Counted from the stretch's first letter, positions 22,689 to 31,496 are shown. The stretch: 64,000 bases of DNA from Bacteroides fragilis (GCF_002849695.1 NZ_CP018937.1:2976001-3040000), one strand, 5' to 3'. Numbers and translations are program-made. The notes: generated by a model from the letters alone, not told the origin.

Positions 22689-25175
22689 GTGCGCCCATAA
22701 TAGGGGCTTGATAATAATCACTTTGGCAAGTGATTAGGTTAGTATTCCAATTTATAAACCTATCCCAGACCGACTTATCCGAATGGGAAACCAAACGGGG
22801 AGTGAAGCATGTCGGTAACGCGATAAGTCAGTTAATTGCTAAACTGCGACTGAATTGCTATGGGAAAAGACAGGCACGAGGATGAAACCTGATTGGTTGA
22901 ACAATAGTCCTATGACTAATGTAGAGGTGGCAACGGAAAGCAGTTATATACGTTGCCTCGCAGTACCCACGCTTATTGAACGGAGTGATGGGCAAGGAAT
23001 TTACTGCGACATATCCGTCAGAGAACAGAAAGGGATGTACGTTGCATCCGACAGTCTGTCAAGCCAAGTTATCAAGTCCACTAAATGGGGATTGCCTACA
23101 CGGAGATGCCGAAAGGCTATGAGCACAGGCTCTGAAAACTCCGCATGGCAACGGAGTTCCCGTAGTAGTCTGAGCGTGGGAAAGCCACGTACATGGCGAA
23201 GGGGAACAGCTCGGTAATTTTAATATTGTCAAACGATAACGTGTGAGACGTATGAGAAATCCAGAGACCATATTAAACAGTTTATCTGCACATAGCAAAG
23301 ATGTGCATTACAAGTACGAAAGGTTGTACCGCATCCTATTCAATGAACAGATGTTTTATGTAGCCTACCAGAGCATTTATGCGAAACCGGGCAACATGAC
23401 ACCCGGCTCAGACGGTAAGACCATTGACGGAATGAGCGTTGATAGAATAGGACATCTGATAGCTGCGCTAAAGGATGAAAGTTACATGCCAACGCCTGCC
23501 CGAAGAGTCTATATCCCTAAAAAGAATGGGAAGAAAAGACCATTGGGCATCCCATCAATCGAAGACAAGATGGTGCAAGAGGTCGTCAGACTTATTCTTG
23601 AAGCTGTCTATGAGGGACATTTTGAGAATTCCTCGCATGGATTCAGACCAAGAAGAAGCTGTCATACGGCTTTGCGTTCCATCCAAACTCTTTTCACTGG
23701 TGCGAACTGGTTCATCGAAGGTGACATCAAAGGATTCTTCGACAACATCGACCACCATATTCTGATTGAAACTCTTCGTGAGCGCATATCAGATGAAAGA
23801 TTTCTTCGACTGATATGGAAATTCCTAAAGGCTGGATATATCGAAGATTTTACATTTCACAAGACGTATTCGGGAACTCCCCAAGGAGGGATAATAAGCC
23901 CTATCTTGGCAAATATCTACCTTGATAAGTTCGATAAATACATGCGTGAATATGCGGAATCATTCGACAAGGGCAAGAAAAAGCGGGAAAACCCACTCCA
24001 CGCAAGTTACAGCCGAAAGGCTGTAAGATTACGCAAGACTATCCGAAACGCCACTGATGAGGATACGAAACGTGAATTGCTGACACAACTGAAAGAGGTG
24101 GAAGCTAAGACACGGAGAGTGCCGGCATCTATGGCAATGGATAGTAATTACAAGAGACTTAAATATATCAGATATGCCGATGACTTTCTAATCGGTGTAA
24201 TTGGTAGTAAAGCAGACTGTGCGAAAATGAAAGAGAACTTTACAATATTCATGAGAGACAAACTAAAGCTTGAACTCTCCGAAGAAAAGACCCTTATCAC
24301 AAATGCGCAGGATTCAGCAAAGTTTCTTGGGTATGAAATCTCTGTCAGAAAATCCGAAGCCATGAAGCGAAACAAGCTGGGATGGCTGAAGAGACCGTTC
24401 AGCGGACGCATAATACTGGCTCTGCCTATCGCCTCCGTCCAAAAGAAATTATTGGAACTGAAAGCAATGGAGCTTAGGGTAATCAATGGAAAGGAAATCT
24501 GGTATGCCATGCCACGCAATTACCTGACCAAAGAAGACCCAGCCACAATCTGCGCACGCTATACAACTGAAATCAGAGGTTTGTACCAATATTATAGGAT
24601 TGCGGACAACATCTCTTTTGCAGGAAGTAAATTCGGTTACATAATGCGATATAGTTTCTGCAAAACTTTGGCAAAGAAACTAAATTCATCAACTGCCAAG
24701 GTTATACGAAAGTACAGAAGAGACCATGACCTGGCGATACCTTATCAAGCAAAGAAAGGAGAAACCAAGTTCCGAATACTCTATAATGACGGCTTTGCAA
24801 GGCAAGAGCCGGACAAAGACGCAACCTGCGATAATCTACCTAACACGTTTGTACTTCCTTTCCCCACTCTTGCGGAGAGACTCATGGAGCACAAATGTGA
24901 ATTGTGTGGAGCAACCAATGTCAAGACCGTAATGTATCAAGTCCGTAAACTCAAAGGTATAAATACCGATACGGAGTGGCACCGACTGATGATTAAGAAA
25001 TGGCGTAAGACGTTGGCAGTATGCAAACATTGTAATGCAAACATTCATGCTCATGACAAATAAACTGACATTACCAGTGGAGAGCCGTATGCAGGGAGAC
25101 TTGCACGTACGGTTCGGGGCAGGCTATGGGAAACCTACCACCGAAAGGTGGTAAGGCGCCCATCGCCGAGCCTAC
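22689..25175 (+). mobile_element. Group II intron (2,487 nt) with its own reverse transcriptase, in traN
   Basis: The 5' end has the group II signature GTGCG. A typical 34-nt domain V (starting GAGCCGTATGC and ending CACGTACGGTTC) lies at 25082-25115. A domain VI stem (AGGCTATGGG against CCCATCGCCGAGCCT, with an inner hairpin CCACC/GGTGG) follows and the intron ends in AC. A full-length intron protein is encoded at 23252-25063. Removing exactly these bases restores the traN frame. The element is in the sense orientation, so splicing from the tra transcript is possible. Confidence 0.92.
23252..25063 (+). CDS. ltrA: Group II intron reverse transcriptase/maturase with HNH endonuclease
   Basis: The 603-residue protein has the RT blocks in order: RRVYIPKKNGKKRPLGIPS (RT1-2), HGFRPRRSCHTAL (RT3), IEGDIKGFFDNIDH (RT3-4), GTPQGGIISPILANIYLDKF (RT4), and the catalytic RYADDFLIG (RT5, near residue 312). 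A maturase domain X follows. The C-terminus has an HNH-type endonuclease with CELC near residue 551 and CKHCNANIHAHDK at the end. All catalytic parts are present, so splicing and retrohoming look possible. The ATG at 23252 begins the conserved N-terminus; a GTG nine bases upstream is an alternative. Confidence 0.92.
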   Translation: MRNPETILNSLSAHSKDVHYKYERLYRILFNEQMFYVAYQSIYAKPGNMTPGSDGKTIDGMSVDRIGHLIAALKDESYMPTPARRVYIPKKNGKKRPLGIPSIEDKMVQEVVRLILEAVYEGHFENSSHGFRPRRSCHTALRSIQTLFTGANWFIEGDIKGFFDNIDHHILIETLRERISDERFLRLIWKFLKAGYIEDFTFHKTYSGTPQGGIISPILANIYLDKFDKYMREYAESFDKGKKKRENPLHASYSRKAVRLRKTIRNATDEDTKRELLTQLKEVEAKTRRVPASMAMDSNYKRLKYIRYADDFLIGVIGSKADCAKMKENFTIFMRDKLKLELSEEKTLITNAQDSAKFLGYEISVRKSEAMKRNKLGWLKRPFSGRIILALPIASVQKKLLELKAMELRVINGKEIWYAMPRNYLTKEDPATICARYTTEIRGLYQYYRIADNISFAGSKFGYIMRYSFCKTLAKKLNSSTAKVIRKYRRDHDLAIPYQAKKGETKFRILYNDGFARQEPDKDATCDNLPNTFVLPFPTLAERLMEHKCELCGATNVKTVMYQVRKLKGINTDTEWHRLMIKKWRKTLAVCKHCNANIHAHDK

Positions 25176-25759
25176 ACGTGAAGTACGCCTCCGAACCGCT
25201 GCTTCTCAACGTGGAGATGTGCGACTTCATCCATGACGGCGAGAAGGTGAACCGCCCGAACAACGCGCAGGAAATCTACCTGAAGGAACTGGGCAGCGAA
25301 AGCCCGATGCTGGTGCGCCTTATCATGAAGTCCATCCACAAGCAGAACAAGCGTGAGGTGAAGCACATCGGCTGCAAGCGATTCGGCATCCAGTACCTGC
25401 TGAAAGGTATCTACACGCATAATGGGTTACTCTATTTCCACACGGAGATAAAGAACCAGAGCAACGTGCCTTTCGATGTGGACTACATCACATGGAAAAT
25501 CGTGGACAAGAAGGTGGCGAAGCGTACCGCCGTGCAGGAGCAGATTATCCTGCCGCTCCGTGCGCAGAATTACGCCACACTCGTGCCGGGCAAGAAGAGC
25601 GAGCGCACGGTATTCACGATGGCGAAGTTCACCATTCCCGACGACAAATGCCTCGTGGTGGAACTCAACGAGAAGAACGGGGGGCGTCACCAGTCTTTCG
25701 TGATTGAAAACGAGGACTTGGTACGTGCCAATACCATCAACGAACTTCAAGTGCGCTGA
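25176..25759 (+). CDS. traN: traN, 3' exon
   Basis: The exon starts with AC, which completes the codon begun at 22688, and continues VKYASEPLLLNVEMCDFIHD. The C-terminal TraN domain follows (LLKGIYTHNGLLYFHTEIKN, DVDYITWKIVDKKVAKRT, VPGKKSERTVFTMAKFTIPD). With the 5' exon the mature protein is 352 residues. An ATG-started reading from 25148 would lie partly in the intron and has no support. traO starts two bases after the stop. Confidence 0.9.
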
Positions 25760-25761
25760 CC

Positions 25762-26337
25762 ATGAGAAAGTACATCGCAATAATCATCGTGTCGCTTGCC
25801 CTGTTCACGGGGCAGGCGCACGCCCAGCGATGCCTGCCGAAGATGCAGGGCATCGAATTGAGAGCTAACCTTGTGGACGGTATGCGTTTAAGTGGCAACA
25901 ATGGCGGTTACAGTTTCGGGGCGGCTCTCTCCACCTACACGAAGAACGGTAACAAGTGGGTGTTCGGTGGCGAATACCTCTTGAAGAACAACCCGTACAA
26001 GGATACCGCCATACCTGTGGCGCAGTTCACGGCGGAGGGCGGTTATTATTTCAAGATACTCTCCGACGCCCGTAAAATAGTGTTCGTCTATGCGGGGGCT
26101 TCGGCTCTCGCCGGATATGAGTCGGTGAATTGGGGCGAGAAAGTGCTGCATGACGGCTCCACGCTCCATGACCGGGACGCCTTCATCTACGGCGGTGCGC
26201 TGACGCTCGATGTGGAGTTTTACGTGGCTGACCGTATCGCCCTGCTCGCCAACCTCCGGGAGCGCCTGCTGTGGGGTGGCGACACACGGAAGTTCCATAC
26301 GCAGTTCGGGGCGGGCGTCAAGATAATCATCAACTGA
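25762..26337 (+). CDS. traO: TraO, conjugation protein
   Basis: The 191-residue protein has a signal peptide (MRKYIAIIIVSLALFTGQAH, cleavage near HAQ). The mature part shows alternating strands (YSFGAALSTYTKNGNKWVFG, AEGGYYFKILSDARKIVFVY, ALTLDVEFYVADRIALLANL), which suggests a small outer-membrane barrel or surface protein. It matches TraO by position and size. traP follows nine bases downstream. Confidence 0.85.
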   Translation: MRKYIAIIIVSLALFTGQAHAQRCLPKMQGIELRANLVDGMRLSGNNGGYSFGAALSTYTKNGNKWVFGGEYLLKNNPYKDTAIPVAQFTAEGGYYFKILSDARKIVFVYAGASALAGYESVNWGEKVLHDGSTLHDRDAFIYGGALTLDVEFYVADRIALLANLRERLLWGGDTRKFHTQFGAGVKIIIN

Positions 26338-26345
26338 CACGTCGC

Positions 26346-27245
26346 ATGGAACGGACGGACATTGAGAATATGAGGCAGATACCCATTGCGGACTTTCTCG
26401 CACGGCTGGGACATGAGCCTGTCCGAAGGAGCGGAAACGAGCTGTGGTATCGTGCGCCATACCGCAGTGAACGCACGCCCTCCTTCCGTGTGAACGTGGC
26501 GAAACAGCTCTGGTACGACTTCGGCTTGGGCAAGGGCGGCGACATCTTCACGCTTGTCGGGGAGTTTACCCGAAGCGGGGATTTCATGGCGCAGGCGAGA
26601 TTCATAGCGGAAACCGCCCGTATGCCGCTTGCCGCAGCAGAAAAGCCGTTGTACCTGCCGGAACCGTCCGAACCTGCCTTTGAGGGAGTGGAAGCCGTCC
26701 CGCTGCTCCGCTCTCCGCTGACGGAGTATTTGAAGGAAAGAGGCATCCCTTATGCCGTTGCATCCCGCCACTGCTGCCGCCTGAACTACGGCGTGCGTGG
26801 TAAGCGGTACTTTGCCGTCGGCTTTCCGAACGTGTCGGGCGGCTATGAAACCCGAAGCCGCCGTTTCAAGGGTTGCGTACCACCAAAGGACGTGTCGCTG
26901 GTCAAGGCGGGGGACATCCCGGCGGACGTGTGCAGCGTGTTCGAGGGCTTTATGGACTTCCTGTCCGCCGTCACGCTCGGTTTGGCAACGGGTGACTGCC
27001 TTGTGCTGAACTCCGTCGCCAACGTGGAAAAGGCTTTGAAACATCTGGACGGGTACGAGCGCATCGACTGTTACCTCGACCGAGACGAAGCCGGACGCAG
27101 GGCAATGGAAGCCCTGCGGACACGCTACGGAGGAAAGGTGACAGACCGTTCCGGCATCTATCAAGGCTGCAAGGACTTGAACGAGTACCTGCAACAAGTA
27201 TCAAGAAAACAACAAAAGAACAACAATCTAAAAATCAAAGAATAA
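26346..27245 (+). CDS. traP: TraP, DNA primase-like Toprim protein
   Basis: The 299-residue product has an N-terminal segment like the CHC2 primase domain (LWYRAPYRSERTPSFRVN), but the zinc-binding cysteines and histidine are absent. A Toprim domain follows, with the acidic motifs VFEGFMDFLSA and CYLDRDEAGRRAM. It could prime or process transferred DNA, or may have lost primase activity. The ATG at 26346 is used because the longer frame to 26271 overlaps traO. The stop overlaps the traQ start (TAATG). Confidence 0.87.
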   Translation: MERTDIENMRQIPIADFLARLGHEPVRRSGNELWYRAPYRSERTPSFRVNVAKQLWYDFGLGKGGDIFTLVGEFTRSGDFMAQARFIAETARMPLAAAEKPLYLPEPSEPAFEGVEAVPLLRSPLTEYLKERGIPYAVASRHCCRLNYGVRGKRYFAVGFPNVSGGYETRSRRFKGCVPPKDVSLVKAGDIPADVCSVFEGFMDFLSAVTLGLATGDCLVLNSVANVEKALKHLDGYERIDCYLDRDEAGRRAMEALRTRYGGKVTDRSGIYQGCKDLNEYLQQVSRKQQKNNNLKIKE

Positions 27246-27751
27246 TGAACATACTGAACAACAAGAACAAGAGAACATCAATCTTCAAGGCGTTGGCACT
27301 CTGCCTGTTCGCCGCAGTGTCATTCACATTCGTATCGTGCGACGACGATATGGACATCCAGCAATCCTATCCCTTCACGGTGGAAACCATGCCCGTGCCG
27401 AACAAGGTCACAAAGGGGCAGACGGTGGAAATCCGCTGTGAGCTGAAGAAAACGGGCGATTTCGCCAATACCCTCTATACCATCCGGTATTTCCAGTTCG
27501 AGGGTGAGGGCACACTGAAAATGGACAACGGCATCACTTTCCTGCCCAATGACCGCTACCTGCTCGAAAACGAGAAGTTCCGGCTGTACTACACGGCGCA
27601 AGGTGACGAGGCGCACAACTTCATCGTGGTAGTGGAGGACAATTTCGGCAACTCCTATGAGTTGGAATTTGACTTCAACAACCGAAACGTGAAGGATGAC
27701 GGGGTTATCACTGTTGTCCCCATCGGGAACTTCAAGCCCTTTACACGATGA
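27245..27751 (+). CDS. traQ: TraQ, DUF3872 lipoprotein
   Basis: The 168-residue protein has a signal segment with a lipobox (FTFVSCDDD, cysteine near residue 32). A beta-rich domain follows (VTKGQTVEIRCELKKTGDF, KFRLYYTAQGDEAHNFIVVV), typical of DUF3872. The acidic residues after the cysteine may favour surface exposure in Bacteroides. It is the last of the named tra genes and overlaps the lysozyme start by four bases. Confidence 0.85.
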   Translation: MNILNNKNKRTSIFKALALCLFAAVSFTFVSCDDDMDIQQSYPFTVETMPVPNKVTKGQTVEIRCELKKTGDFANTLYTIRYFQFEGEGTLKMDNGITFLPNDRYLLENEKFRLYYTAQGDEAHNFIVVVEDNFGNSYELEFDFNNRNVKDDGVITVVPIGNFKPFTR

Positions 27752-28275
27752 TGCGTGTATTCATGGCTATCCTCTGTTCGCTTCTGGCGGTCTGTTCCGT
27801 GTCCGCACGGAACAGACGCCATGAGGGAACGGACGGGCAGGCGGCTATCTACCGGCTGCCACCATTTGAGAGGGCGGTGCGATGCACGAAGTATTTTGAG
27901 GGCTGGCATTCGGAAAAACATCACCCGTATGTAGGATATGGACATCGGTTGCAGCCGGGGGAAAGGTATTCGGCACGCACCATGACGAAGCGGCAGGCGG
28001 ACGCGCTTCTGCGAAAAGACCTGCGGAAGTTCTGCGCGATGTTCCAGCAGTTCGGGAAGGATTCGCTTCTGCTTGCCACGCTCGCCTACAATGTCGGTCC
28101 GTACCGTCTTTTGGGGAGTGGGAAGATACCCAAAAGCACGCTAATCCGAAAGCTGGAGGCGGGTGACAGGAACATCTACCGGGAGTATATCGCTTTCTGT
28201 AACTATAAGGGGAAACGCCACGCCATGCTGCTCAAACGAAGGAAGGCTGAGTTTGCGCTGCTGTATGTACCATAA
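27748..28275 (+). CDS. Conjugation-associated lysozyme (GH24-like)
   Basis: The 175-residue protein has a signal peptide (MRVFMAILCSLLAVCSVSAR). The catalytic glutamate lies in TKYFEGWHSEKHHPYVGYGH, as in phage-type lysozymes; a later motif is LATLAYNVGPYRLLGSGK. It would open peptidoglycan locally for the Tra channel. Translation is coupled to traQ. A strong terminator follows, so it closes the tra operon. Confidence 0.87.
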   Translation: MMRVFMAILCSLLAVCSVSARNRRHEGTDGQAAIYRLPPFERAVRCTKYFEGWHSEKHHPYVGYGHRLQPGERYSARTMTKRQADALLRKDLRKFCAMFQQFGKDSLLLATLAYNVGPYRLLGSGKIPKSTLIRKLEAGDRNIYREYIAFCNYKGKRHAMLLKRRKAEFALLYVP

Positions 28276-28295
28276 AGAATAAGTGTCTGACGAAA

Positions 28296-28338
28296 GAAAC
28301 TCCGATGAAGCCGCCAACTTCATCGGAGTTTCAGTTTT
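28296..28338. terminator. Two-way terminator between the tra operon and the leftward small genes
   Basis: A perfect 15-base stem, GAAACTCCGATGAAG (28296-28310) with CTTCATCGGAGTTTC (28318-28332), has a 7-base loop and is followed by AGTTTT. On the other strand the hairpin is followed by TTTCG, so it may serve both converging transcripts. Confidence 0.85.
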
Positions 28339-28559
28339 CATACATTCGGGATTGTCCCTTTGCCTGCAACCTCACCGTCCCTGCAATGCTCTATGATACC
28401 GGGTGAAAATCCCATGCTGCCGATTGCGATATGCCGGATATAGTCTGTATATTCCTGACCTTGAAAATTCCTGCCCGTAAGGTTCTTGAAAACCATCTTT
28501 ATGCTTATGCCGTCGTTGCTGTACAAGATGGTTTTTCCGTTCTGTCTGATTGTTTCCAT
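28338..28559 (-). CDS. Small protein of unknown function (73 aa)
   Basis: I do not recognise a family. The product begins METIRQNGKTILYSNDGISI and looks like a small soluble alpha/beta protein with several hydrophobic strand-like pieces. It is the last gene of the leftward cluster and its stop lies right beside the terminator. An overlapping frame (28372-28602) is less protein-like. Similar small genes are common between the tra operon and the end of CTnDOT-type elements. Confidence 0.5.
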   Translation of the reverse strand: METIRQNGKTILYSNDGISIKMVFKNLTGRNFQGQEYTDYIRHIAIGSMGFSPGIIEHCRDGEVAGKGTIPNV

Positions 28560-28612
28560 GATTAAAACTTGTTTTTGTGAATACTATCGTAGATTGGTAC
28601 AAAGGTTTCTTT

Positions 28613-28669
28613 GCCTACTTTCTTATCCGCCATCATGCTCATGAAAGAAAGTAGGCGGCTTTTGCCGCC
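28613..28669. repeat. Two overlapping, mutually exclusive hairpins between small genes
   Basis: GCCTACTTTCTT (28613-28624) pairs with AAGAAAGTAGGC (28645-28656), and GGCGGC (28654-28659) pairs with GCCGCC (28664-28669) around TTTT. The GGC at 28654-28656 belongs to both stems, so only one can form in full. It may be an attenuator-like switch or a terminator for the gene ending at 28676. Confidence 0.55.
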
Positions 28670-28675
28670 CACCCC

Positions 28676-28984
28676 TCAAAAGCGGGTGTAAAGTCCCGTT
28701 ACCATCGTGAACATTTCCTCCAGCATATCGCAATATATCCCCTCGTGCGTTTCAATGTCCTTCGTCCTGCTCTCGAATGTCTTTTTGCTGAACGTCTTGC
28801 GGTAGAAACGCATATTGTATAGGTCTGCCCCTCCGTCATAGATGATGTCAAGGCGGTTGGCACTGGTCTTGTTCCTCGCAAGGCTCATGCGCAAGCCGTT
28901 GCCCATGTCTGTGAAGTCTTTGCTTCCCGTCATGGCGGCAAAGCGTCTGACGCCAATCTGCTCTAAAATTGTCTTTGCTATCAT
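28676..28984 (-). CDS. Conserved small ICE protein, unknown function (102 aa)
   Basis: The protein begins MIAKTILEQIGVRRFAAMTG and has a compact alpha/beta composition with a FYRKTFSKKTFESRTKDIE segment near residue 65-83. No catalytic motif is seen. Genes of this kind are typical of the accessory stretch of Bacteroides conjugative transposons. Function not known; anti-restriction or regulatory roles are possible guesses only. Confidence 0.6.
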   Translation of the reverse strand: MIAKTILEQIGVRRFAAMTGSKDFTDMGNGLRMSLARNKTSANRLDIIYDGGADLYNMRFYRKTFSKKTFESRTKDIETHEGIYCDMLEEMFTMVTGLYTRF

Positions 28985-29037
28985 ATCCGTTGTCTTTTAG
29001 GTTTATGGTTCGGGCGGTGCGGACACCGCCCCAATGT

Positions 29038-29286
29038 TCAAAATTCTGTTTTCTCGGTTATGGGTGTGCATTTTTCCAGCCACTCTTTCAGACATTCCAT
29101 GCTATACTCGCTCGTGATGACTGCCGTATGGCTGTCAATGGCAGTGAAACGGCTGCTTTCATAGCTGTCTATCCACCCCTTTAGGGTATCAACTCCCCAC
29201 GCTTCGGCATCGTCAAAGATGCCGTCCAATGCCGTAATGGGTTCGCTGAATTTGACTATCAGCGTTTGGTAGCCTGCTTCGTTCAT
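29038..29286 (-). CDS. Small acidic protein of unknown function (82 aa)
   Basis: The product from the ATG at 29286 begins MNEAGYQTLIVKFSEPITAL and is rich in acidic residues, without signal peptide or membrane helix. The longer frame to 29367 runs through the upstream gene, so the internal start, which overlaps the upstream stop by four bases, is preferred. The small size and acidity recall DNA-mimic anti-defence proteins, but nothing in the sequence proves it. Confidence 0.55.
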   Translation of the reverse strand: MNEAGYQTLIVKFSEPITALDGIFDDAEAWGVDTLKGWIDSYESSRFTAIDSHTAVITSEYSMECLKEWLEKCTPITEKTEF

Positions 29287-29501
29287 CGCTTCTCCTCCTT
29301 CCTTTCCTTTGCCGTTAGCCACTTGTCCCGTGCGGCTCGACATTCGTCTAATGTGGGTTTGACACAAGAGAAAAGTTCCCCGTCCGTGTGGCGGTAGTCG
29401 TATTGCACAAGGGTGCGTTTGCGTCTGTCGATACCCGTTTGGAATTTCTCGTAGTTCTCCGTTCCTGCCGATTGGCAGGTGCTTACTCCGTTAATTGTCA
29501 T
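29283..29501 (-). CDS. DUF3873-type small protein
   Basis: The 72-residue product (MTINGVSTCQSAGTENYEKF, QYDYRHTDGELFSCVKPTLD) matches the DUF3873 type found in Bacteroides mobile elements. It has a basic C-terminus (KERKEEKR). Its stop overlaps the next start by four bases, so the two are translated together. Function unknown. Confidence 0.65.
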   Translation of the reverse strand: MTINGVSTCQSAGTENYEKFQTGIDRRKRTLVQYDYRHTDGELFSCVKPTLDECRAARDKWLTAKERKEEKR

Positions 29502-29532
29502 TTTGTTGCCATAGTCGTTGTTATTTAGATGA

Positions 29533-29790
29533 TTAGAAATGTACAGACAGCACTCTGTGTTGCATCACCATTTCGGGGTCGCTCGTGTAGCGTTGGTGCA
29601 GGTAGAAATGATGAGAGCCGAAGCCGTAAAGGAAGAACTTGTCAAGTTCGTGTTTCTCGGCAAAGTCCTTGACGCTCGCCCTTAATTGCTCCTCACTCTG
29701 ACAAAGAGTGAGGAGGTTCATAAATTCAAGGAACATCGTGGGGATTTTATCATCCCATAGGAAAACCATGCTTTCAAATCTTACTTCCAT
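29533..29790 (-). CDS. Small protein of unknown function (85 aa)
   Basis: The product begins MEVRFESMVFLWDDKIPTMF and contains an amphipathic helix region (QSEEQLRASVKDFAEKHELD) and an aromatic and histidine-rich stretch (FFLYGFGSHHFYLHQRY). No family was recognised. It sits in the leftward ICE cluster between the pcfJ-like gene and the DUF3873 gene. Confidence 0.55.
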   Translation of the reverse strand: MEVRFESMVFLWDDKIPTMFLEFMNLLTLCQSEEQLRASVKDFAEKHELDKFFLYGFGSHHFYLHQRYTSDPEMVMQHRVLSVHF

Positions 29791-29814
29791 AATGTTAGTT
29801 GTTAGATGTCGATA

Positions 29815-31080
29815 TTATGCCGCTTTCATCCGCTGGCGGATAAGGTTGGCGTTCTTGTTCACAAGGGCGATGATGCGGTCGTGGTATTCGGAGTTCTCGT
29901 TGCATACGCCACGACACTGCACCACCTCAAAAGTTTTTAGTGACACCTCTATCGTTTCAATTCGTTTTCCGTCAATGGTGGCGGATAGGATAAGGGAGTC
30001 TTTTCGTTTGTGGTAACCGCCCACACAATGGTGCATCGTCCTTCCTTCCTCTGCCATTTCTTCCACGCTCTCTATGACTTTGACGCAAATAAGGCTGTCG
30101 GTAAAGGCAAGTCCGAAGAATATGCCCTTAGCTTTCAGATATTGTTTCTCGTCCTCAATCGCTTTCCTGCGTTGCTGTTCAGTCCGCTCATGTTTCCTTT
30201 GCAGGTTGCGCTTTGCCACCAACTTGTCGTGTTCAACTTTGAGGTCGGCAGGGCAAACGTATTTCGGGCTGTTTGTGTCCTTGCCGAAATGACGCAGGAG
30301 GTCTATGGTGTCACGCCACATTGAGCCGTCCTCAATAGTATAGCCGTTGCGGATACATATCTTGATTGAAGCCCAATACTCTCCAATATTGAAAGAGTGG
30401 TACAGATAGTAGCGCAACATGGGATATTGCCCTGCCTTCAACAGCGTTTCCGCACGGCTGTCCGACAATAATGCCGGTATTAGTTTGGTGGGTACAATGT
30501 CGTGGAAATTGCCGTTAAAGCCGTTTCTGCGGAGCGTCGGCAACACCTTATATCTTGGATATATCGGGGAATATGAGATATGGCGGTACGCTTCATTGTC
30601 ATTGCGGATAGCAAAAGGAGAAGCGAATGAGAACGTGTCGATGTAGCATCCCAATGTGCGTGGAATGGCAACAACAGCCTTACGCCCTTGTTCATTCCAC
30701 CAATACTGCCCGATTTCAAGGGCATAGGACTTGGCATTAACCCCTTTCTCCATACCCACGACAAGCAAGAACATTCGTAGCACTTGGTATTCTCCGCTTG
30801 TGGTAAGGGTTGTGAAATACTGCTTTTGTCTTACCTTGCGCTGATAGGTGAGGCAGACTTTCAAACTTGCTCCACATTCGGGACACGTACAATGCTCGGT
30901 CTGCTCCGTCATTACCCAACTATGACCGCAATCCATACAAGTGGTACGACCTTTCGGCAAGCGGTGTGCATAATGCTCCACGCAATTACGGAATGCCCAA
31001 TTTATCTGTATCGGGGTTATCGGGCGTAGTTTCTTGCTTTGGGCAAGAACTGCTTTTTCAAATTTGTTTCTCGGTTTCAT
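29815..31080 (-). CDS. PcfJ-like protein
   Basis: The 421-residue protein has an N-terminal region with a zinc-ribbon-like pair of CxxC motifs (CMDCGHSW at about residue 48 and CTCPECGASL at about 68). A long central domain follows, then the conserved PcfJ motif EEGRTMHHCVGGYHKR (about residues 355-370). PcfJ was named from the enterococcal conjugative plasmid pCF10; its function is unknown. The start overlaps the pcfK-like stop by four bases, so the two are translationally coupled, as is common for this pair. Confidence 0.85.
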   Translation of the reverse strand: MKPRNKFEKAVLAQSKKLRPITPIQINWAFRNCVEHYAHRLPKGRTTCMDCGHSWVMTEQTEHCTCPECGASLKVCLTYQRKVRQKQYFTTLTTSGEYQVLRMFLLVVGMEKGVNAKSYALEIGQYWWNEQGRKAVVAIPRTLGCYIDTFSFASPFAIRNDNEAYRHISYSPIYPRYKVLPTLRRNGFNGNFHDIVPTKLIPALLSDSRAETLLKAGQYPMLRYYLYHSFNIGEYWASIKICIRNGYTIEDGSMWRDTIDLLRHFGKDTNSPKYVCPADLKVEHDKLVAKRNLQRKHERTEQQRRKAIEDEKQYLKAKGIFFGLAFTDSLICVKVIESVEEMAEEGRTMHHCVGGYHKRKDSLILSATIDGKRIETIEVSLKTFEVVQCRGVCNENSEYHDRIIALVNKNANLIRQRMKAA

Positions 31081-31496
31081 AAGCCAAAATCAAATAATGA
31101 GGGTTGAACTTGGGTTTCTGTTTTCGCCTTTGTCGGCTTGGTGCGGTTCTGCAACTTGCGGAGTTCCTCGTCTTGGTATCTGCGGACTGCCTGCTGACGT
31201 GCTTCTGCTTTTTCCTCTGCCGTGAGTTCCACAATGTGGTTCACCGCCACTTGGCATTGGATAGGCTTGCCCACCTCAATCTCGTTCTCGTCATAGTAGT
31301 GTACTGCTTGTCCGTATATCTCTCCGTCCGTGAAGCCGTTACAACCGCTTTTCTGCACATAGTTCAGAATGTAGGTTACGCAATCGTCAATGTTCTTGGC
31401 TGGATTGCGGTAGTTCTTCGCAAAGAGCGTGTCTTCCTCCGCACGTTGTTCCAAATACATCTGTATCGTTCTCTTGAAATGGTCTGTTCCTTTCAT
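31077..31496 (-). CDS. PcfK-like protein
   Basis: The 139-residue protein starts at MKGTDHFKRTIQMYLEQRA, the typical PcfK N-terminus; the upstream in-frame start at 31550 adds 18 unrelated residues. A conserved middle (NIDDCVTYILNYVQKSGCNG) and a short basic and glutamine-containing tail ending SLFDFGL follow. It regularly accompanies PcfJ in mobile elements; its role is unknown. Confidence 0.8.
   Translation of the reverse strand: MKGTDHFKRTIQMYLEQRAEEDTLFAKNYRNPAKNIDDCVTYILNYVQKSGCNGFTDGEIYGQAVHYYDENEIEVGKPIQCQVAVNHIVELTAEEKAEARQQAVRRYQDEELRKLQNRTKPTKAKTETQVQPSLFDFGL

Noticed and set aside
22855..23217. 120-codon frame inside the intron before the reverse transcriptase
   Set aside because: It lies in the ribozyme domains I-III and has no protein-like features.
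26220..27197. 325-codon minus-strand frame opposite traO/traP
   Set aside because: A shadow of GC-rich coding sequence; the plus-strand genes have family motifs and operon spacing.
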